A stretch of DNA of 37,224 nt, from positions 534,674-571,897 of the forward strand of contig CACEAR010000001.1 of the NCBI GenBank assembly GCA_902557575.1. Reading direction: 5' to 3'. Source of the stretch: an uncultured SAR86 cluster bacterium. Its GTDB lineage: Bacteria > Pseudomonadota > Gammaproteobacteria > Magnimaribacterales > D2472. Within the stretch, counting starts at the first letter, position 1. Each line of letters starts with the position of its first letter. The translations under genes were made by a program, and so were the position numbers. The notes beneath the pieces are model-generated. The model was not told the origin of the DNA. It worked only from the letters and a program-made list of their open reading frames with translations, and did no database searches. Of the stretch, positions 35,791 to 37,224 are shown piece by piece.

Positions 35791-36473
35791 GTATTAGACT
35801 CAGATTTCTTTTGGCTGGTTTTTGTATAGGTCTTGCCGAGTTGCTCCCAGGGATTTCAGGGGCAACAGTAGCCCTGATGTTTGGCATATATAAAAAACTT
35901 ATTGAATGTATTTCCAAACTAAAAGATCTAGATCTTCTTGTTCCATTGTTGCTTGGAATGGCTGTAAGTGTTTTTGGTTTTTCAAAACTGATAAATTTTT
36001 TATTTTTAAATTACACCAACTTATTCGAGTTTTTTATTGGAATTCTTATGATTTTCTATGGTGCTTATTTATTTTTAAGCAATATTCAAAAATCTAAAAG
36101 AAAAGAACTATTTTTCTTTTCTTTATTGTTTGTTATTTCAGTAGCTATTGGAGTCGCAATTGGAAATTTATCTGGTTTGGATGCATCTGTTGGCACCTTT
36201 CCTTTAGTTATATATGGATTTATTGCGTTTTCTTTTCTTTTGATACCAGGGATATCCGGGAGCGCTTTTCTGCTAGCAATAGGGATTTATCCATTAATTA
36301 TTGGATCAGTAGCAGACCTAAACTTATTAGTGCTTCTTCCTTTTGCGACAGGAATGCTTTTTTCATTAATTACAATGCCAAGATTAATAGAAAAGCTTCT
36401 ATCTAAATTTGATAAGAATATCTATATGATTTTCGCAGGTTTTATTCTTGGTGCTGGCTCTTCAATAATTTAA
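35787..36473 (+). CDS. DUF368 family membrane protein
   Basis: 228 residues from the ATG at 35787, chosen because it forms ATGA with the pcm stop and gives the family N-terminus; the longer frame from 35742 lies inside pcm. About seven or eight hydrophobic helices. [27 protein letters not shown] is the DUF368 signature (positions about 8-34), and a second similar stretch, [17 protein letters not shown], suggests an internal duplication. DUF368 proteins have been linked to undecaprenyl phosphate translocation in other bacteria (PopT), which would tie this to peptidoglycan and LPS lipid carrier recycling. Its end overlaps the convergent ferredoxin gene by 4 bp. Confidence 0.88.
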   Translation: MSIRLRFLLAGFCIGLAELLPGISGATVALMFGIYKKLIECISKLKDLDLLVPLLLGMAVSVFGFSKLINFLFLNYTNLFEFFIGILMIFYGAYLFLSNIQKSKRKELFFFSLLFVISVAIGVAIGNLSGLDASVGTFPLVIYGFIAFSFLLIPGISGSAFLLAIGIYPLIIGSVADLNLLVLLPFATGMLFSLITMPRLIEKLLSKFDKNIYMIFAGFILGAGSSII

Positions 36474-36793
36474 TAATCAAGAAGGTGTTTTTTTTCTTTA
36501 ATGTTTTTCCATTCATCGGCATTAGGTAGAGGTTCTTTTGCCTCCGAGATATTTGGATAAACATCAGCTAATTTTGCATTTATTTCTATAAAATCGATTT
36601 GATCTTCTGGTAGTTCATCTTCTGATAAGATTGCATCAATAGGGCACTCCGGCTCACACAAAGCACAGTCAATACATTCATCCGGATGTATAACAAGAAA
36701 TTCTGGCCCCTCATAAAAGCAATCCACAGGGCAAACTTCTACACAATCAGTGTATTTACACTTTATACAAGCTTCAGTAACTACAAATGTCAT
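36470..36793 (-). CDS. fdxA: 7Fe (3Fe-4S/4Fe-4S) ferredoxin FdxA
   Basis: 107 residues, the usual size. Cysteine pattern [18 protein letters not shown] (first cluster region) and [15 protein letters not shown] (second cluster) typify the Azotobacter ferredoxin I/FdxA type, with the C-terminal extension that follows the clusters ([15 protein letters not shown]). Electron carrier of uncertain partner. Lies between pcm and recA as in Pseudomonas, but on the minus strand and divergent from recA. Confidence 0.96.
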   Translation of the reverse strand: MTFVVTEACIKCKYTDCVEVCPVDCFYEGPEFLVIHPDECIDCALCEPECPIDAILSEDELPEDQIDFIEINAKLADVYPNISEAKEPLPNADEWKNIKEKKHLLDY

Positions 36794-36852
36794 GATTATT
36801 TATTAGATAGGGTGATTCTAGCTAACAACAATGAAAAATTGTATATAAAGTC

Positions 36853-36881
36853 TTTAAATTTTGGTATTTTTCTAATATACT
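36853..36881 (+). promoter_or_regulatory. Predicted recA promoter
   Basis: TATACT (36876-36881) forms a good -10 with a weak TTTAAA (36853-36858) 17 bp upstream. The -10 runs into the LexA site, as in other recA promoters, so repressor binding would block it. The 114-bp fdxA-recA gap must also hold the fdxA promoter, which I cannot define confidently. Confidence 0.45.
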
Positions 36882-36897
36882 GTACAAATATACAGTA
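36878..36897. promoter_or_regulatory. LexA (SOS) box of recA
   Basis: TACTGTACAAATATACAGTA contains a perfect gammaproteobacterial core CTGT-N8-ACAG (36880-36895), 12 bases before the recA start. It implies LexA-controlled induction of recA by DNA damage. Confidence 0.93.
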
Positions 36898-36907
36898 GGA
36901 GTTAATT

Positions 36908-37224
36908 ATGGCAGAAGATAAATCAAAGCAACTTAATGAAACCTTAAGTCAGATTGAAAAACAATTTGGTAAGGGAACTGTGATGAGAATGGGCGATAGA
37001 GAAGTTGTCGATATTCCCTCTATCTCTACTGGATCTTTAGGATTAGATATCGCACTTGGAATTGGGGGAGTCCCACAAGGTCGAGTTATTGAGATTTTCG
37101 GACCTGAATCTTCTGGAAAAACAACACTTACTTTGCAAGTGATTGCAGAATGCCAAAAGGCAGGTGGGACAGCAGCTTTTATTGATGCAGAACATGCTTT
37201 AGACCCGCTTTATGCAAAGAAACT
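36908..37224 (+). CDS. recA: Recombinase RecA, N-terminal part (runs off the window)
   Basis: 105 codons are visible. After [20 protein letters not shown] come [31 protein letters not shown], the Walker A motif GPESSGKT at 65-72, and [16 protein letters not shown]. This is unmistakably RecA, the strand-exchange protein and LexA co-protease. A strong AGGAG precedes the ATG. No intein is seen in the visible part. The C-terminal two thirds, and whether recX follows, lie outside the window. Confidence 0.98.
   Translation, partial: MAEDKSKQLNETLSQIEKQFGKGTVMRMGDREVVDIPSISTGSLGLDIALGIGGVPQGRVIEIFGPESSGKTTLTLQVIAECQKAGGTAAFIDAEHALDPLYAKK

Overview
The window is a gene-dense, AT-rich (about one third G+C by eye) piece of a bacterial chromosome, and its gene order is gammaproteobacterial: degS–zapE–rplM–rpsI–petABC–sspA, then lpoA–rsmI–rnpB–mraZ and the division/cell-wall (dcw) cluster, then rpsF–rpsR–rplI–dnaB–alr, then pyrG–kdsA–eno–ftsB–ispDF–surE–pcm, then fdxA and recA. 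These blocks match what is known from Pseudomonas and Escherichia, but many usual members are missing. Proteins are often short, most genes overlap by 1-30 bp, and there is almost no intergenic DNA. That points to a streamlined marine gammaproteobacterium; a SAR86-like lineage is my inference, not a demonstrated placement. I see no phage genes, insertion sequences, CRISPR arrays, tRNA genes or rRNA genes.

Layout. 1-430 (minus): N-terminal part of a DegS-type protease, divergent from zapE (442-1467). 1530-2353: ribosomal proteins L13 and S9. 2354-2598: a regulatory-looking spacer with a 14-bp direct repeat and a doubtful small ORF. 2599-5464: cytochrome bc1 operon petABC, with an unusually long Rieske N-terminus. 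5477-6088: sspA, convergent with a short LpoA-like lipoprotein gene (minus) whose start lies 2 bp from rsmI. 7889-8212: a compact RNase P RNA. 8224-8277: a tandem AAAGTG array on the mraZ promoter.

8283-24359 is one uninterrupted dcw transcription unit: mraZ, ftsZ, rsmH, ftsL, ftsI, murE, an unknown exported protein, murF, mraY, murD, ftsW, murG, murC, ddl, ftsQ, ftsA. The most striking feature of the window is that ftsZ has left its normal place after ftsA and sits second, directly behind mraZ and its predicted MraZ operator. The cluster also has a strongly reduced MurD (344 residues, a segment of the ATPase domain missing, a Gly-to-Lys change in the P-loop), an FtsI whose SxN motif reads SSQ, and a secreted unknown between murE and murF. 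lpxC is not at the end.

24356-25571: rpsF (with a long charged tail), rpsR and rplI behind a clear promoter. 25610-29151: dnaB, alr and a diiron ferritin-like protein. 29209-36473: a second tight operon, pyrG–kdsA–eno–ftsB–ispDF (fused)–surE–pcm–DUF368 membrane protein; truD, nlpD, rpoS, mutS and cinA, usual residents of this stretch, are absent. fdxA (minus) and recA (plus, truncated by the window end) diverge, and recA has a textbook LexA box.

No wholly new multi-gene system is evident. The best candidates for new biology are (i) a rewired MraZ-to-FtsZ circuit with a possibly leaderless promoter, (ii) the degenerate MurD and altered FtsI within an otherwise complete peptidoglycan pathway, and (iii) the extended Rieske and S6 proteins.
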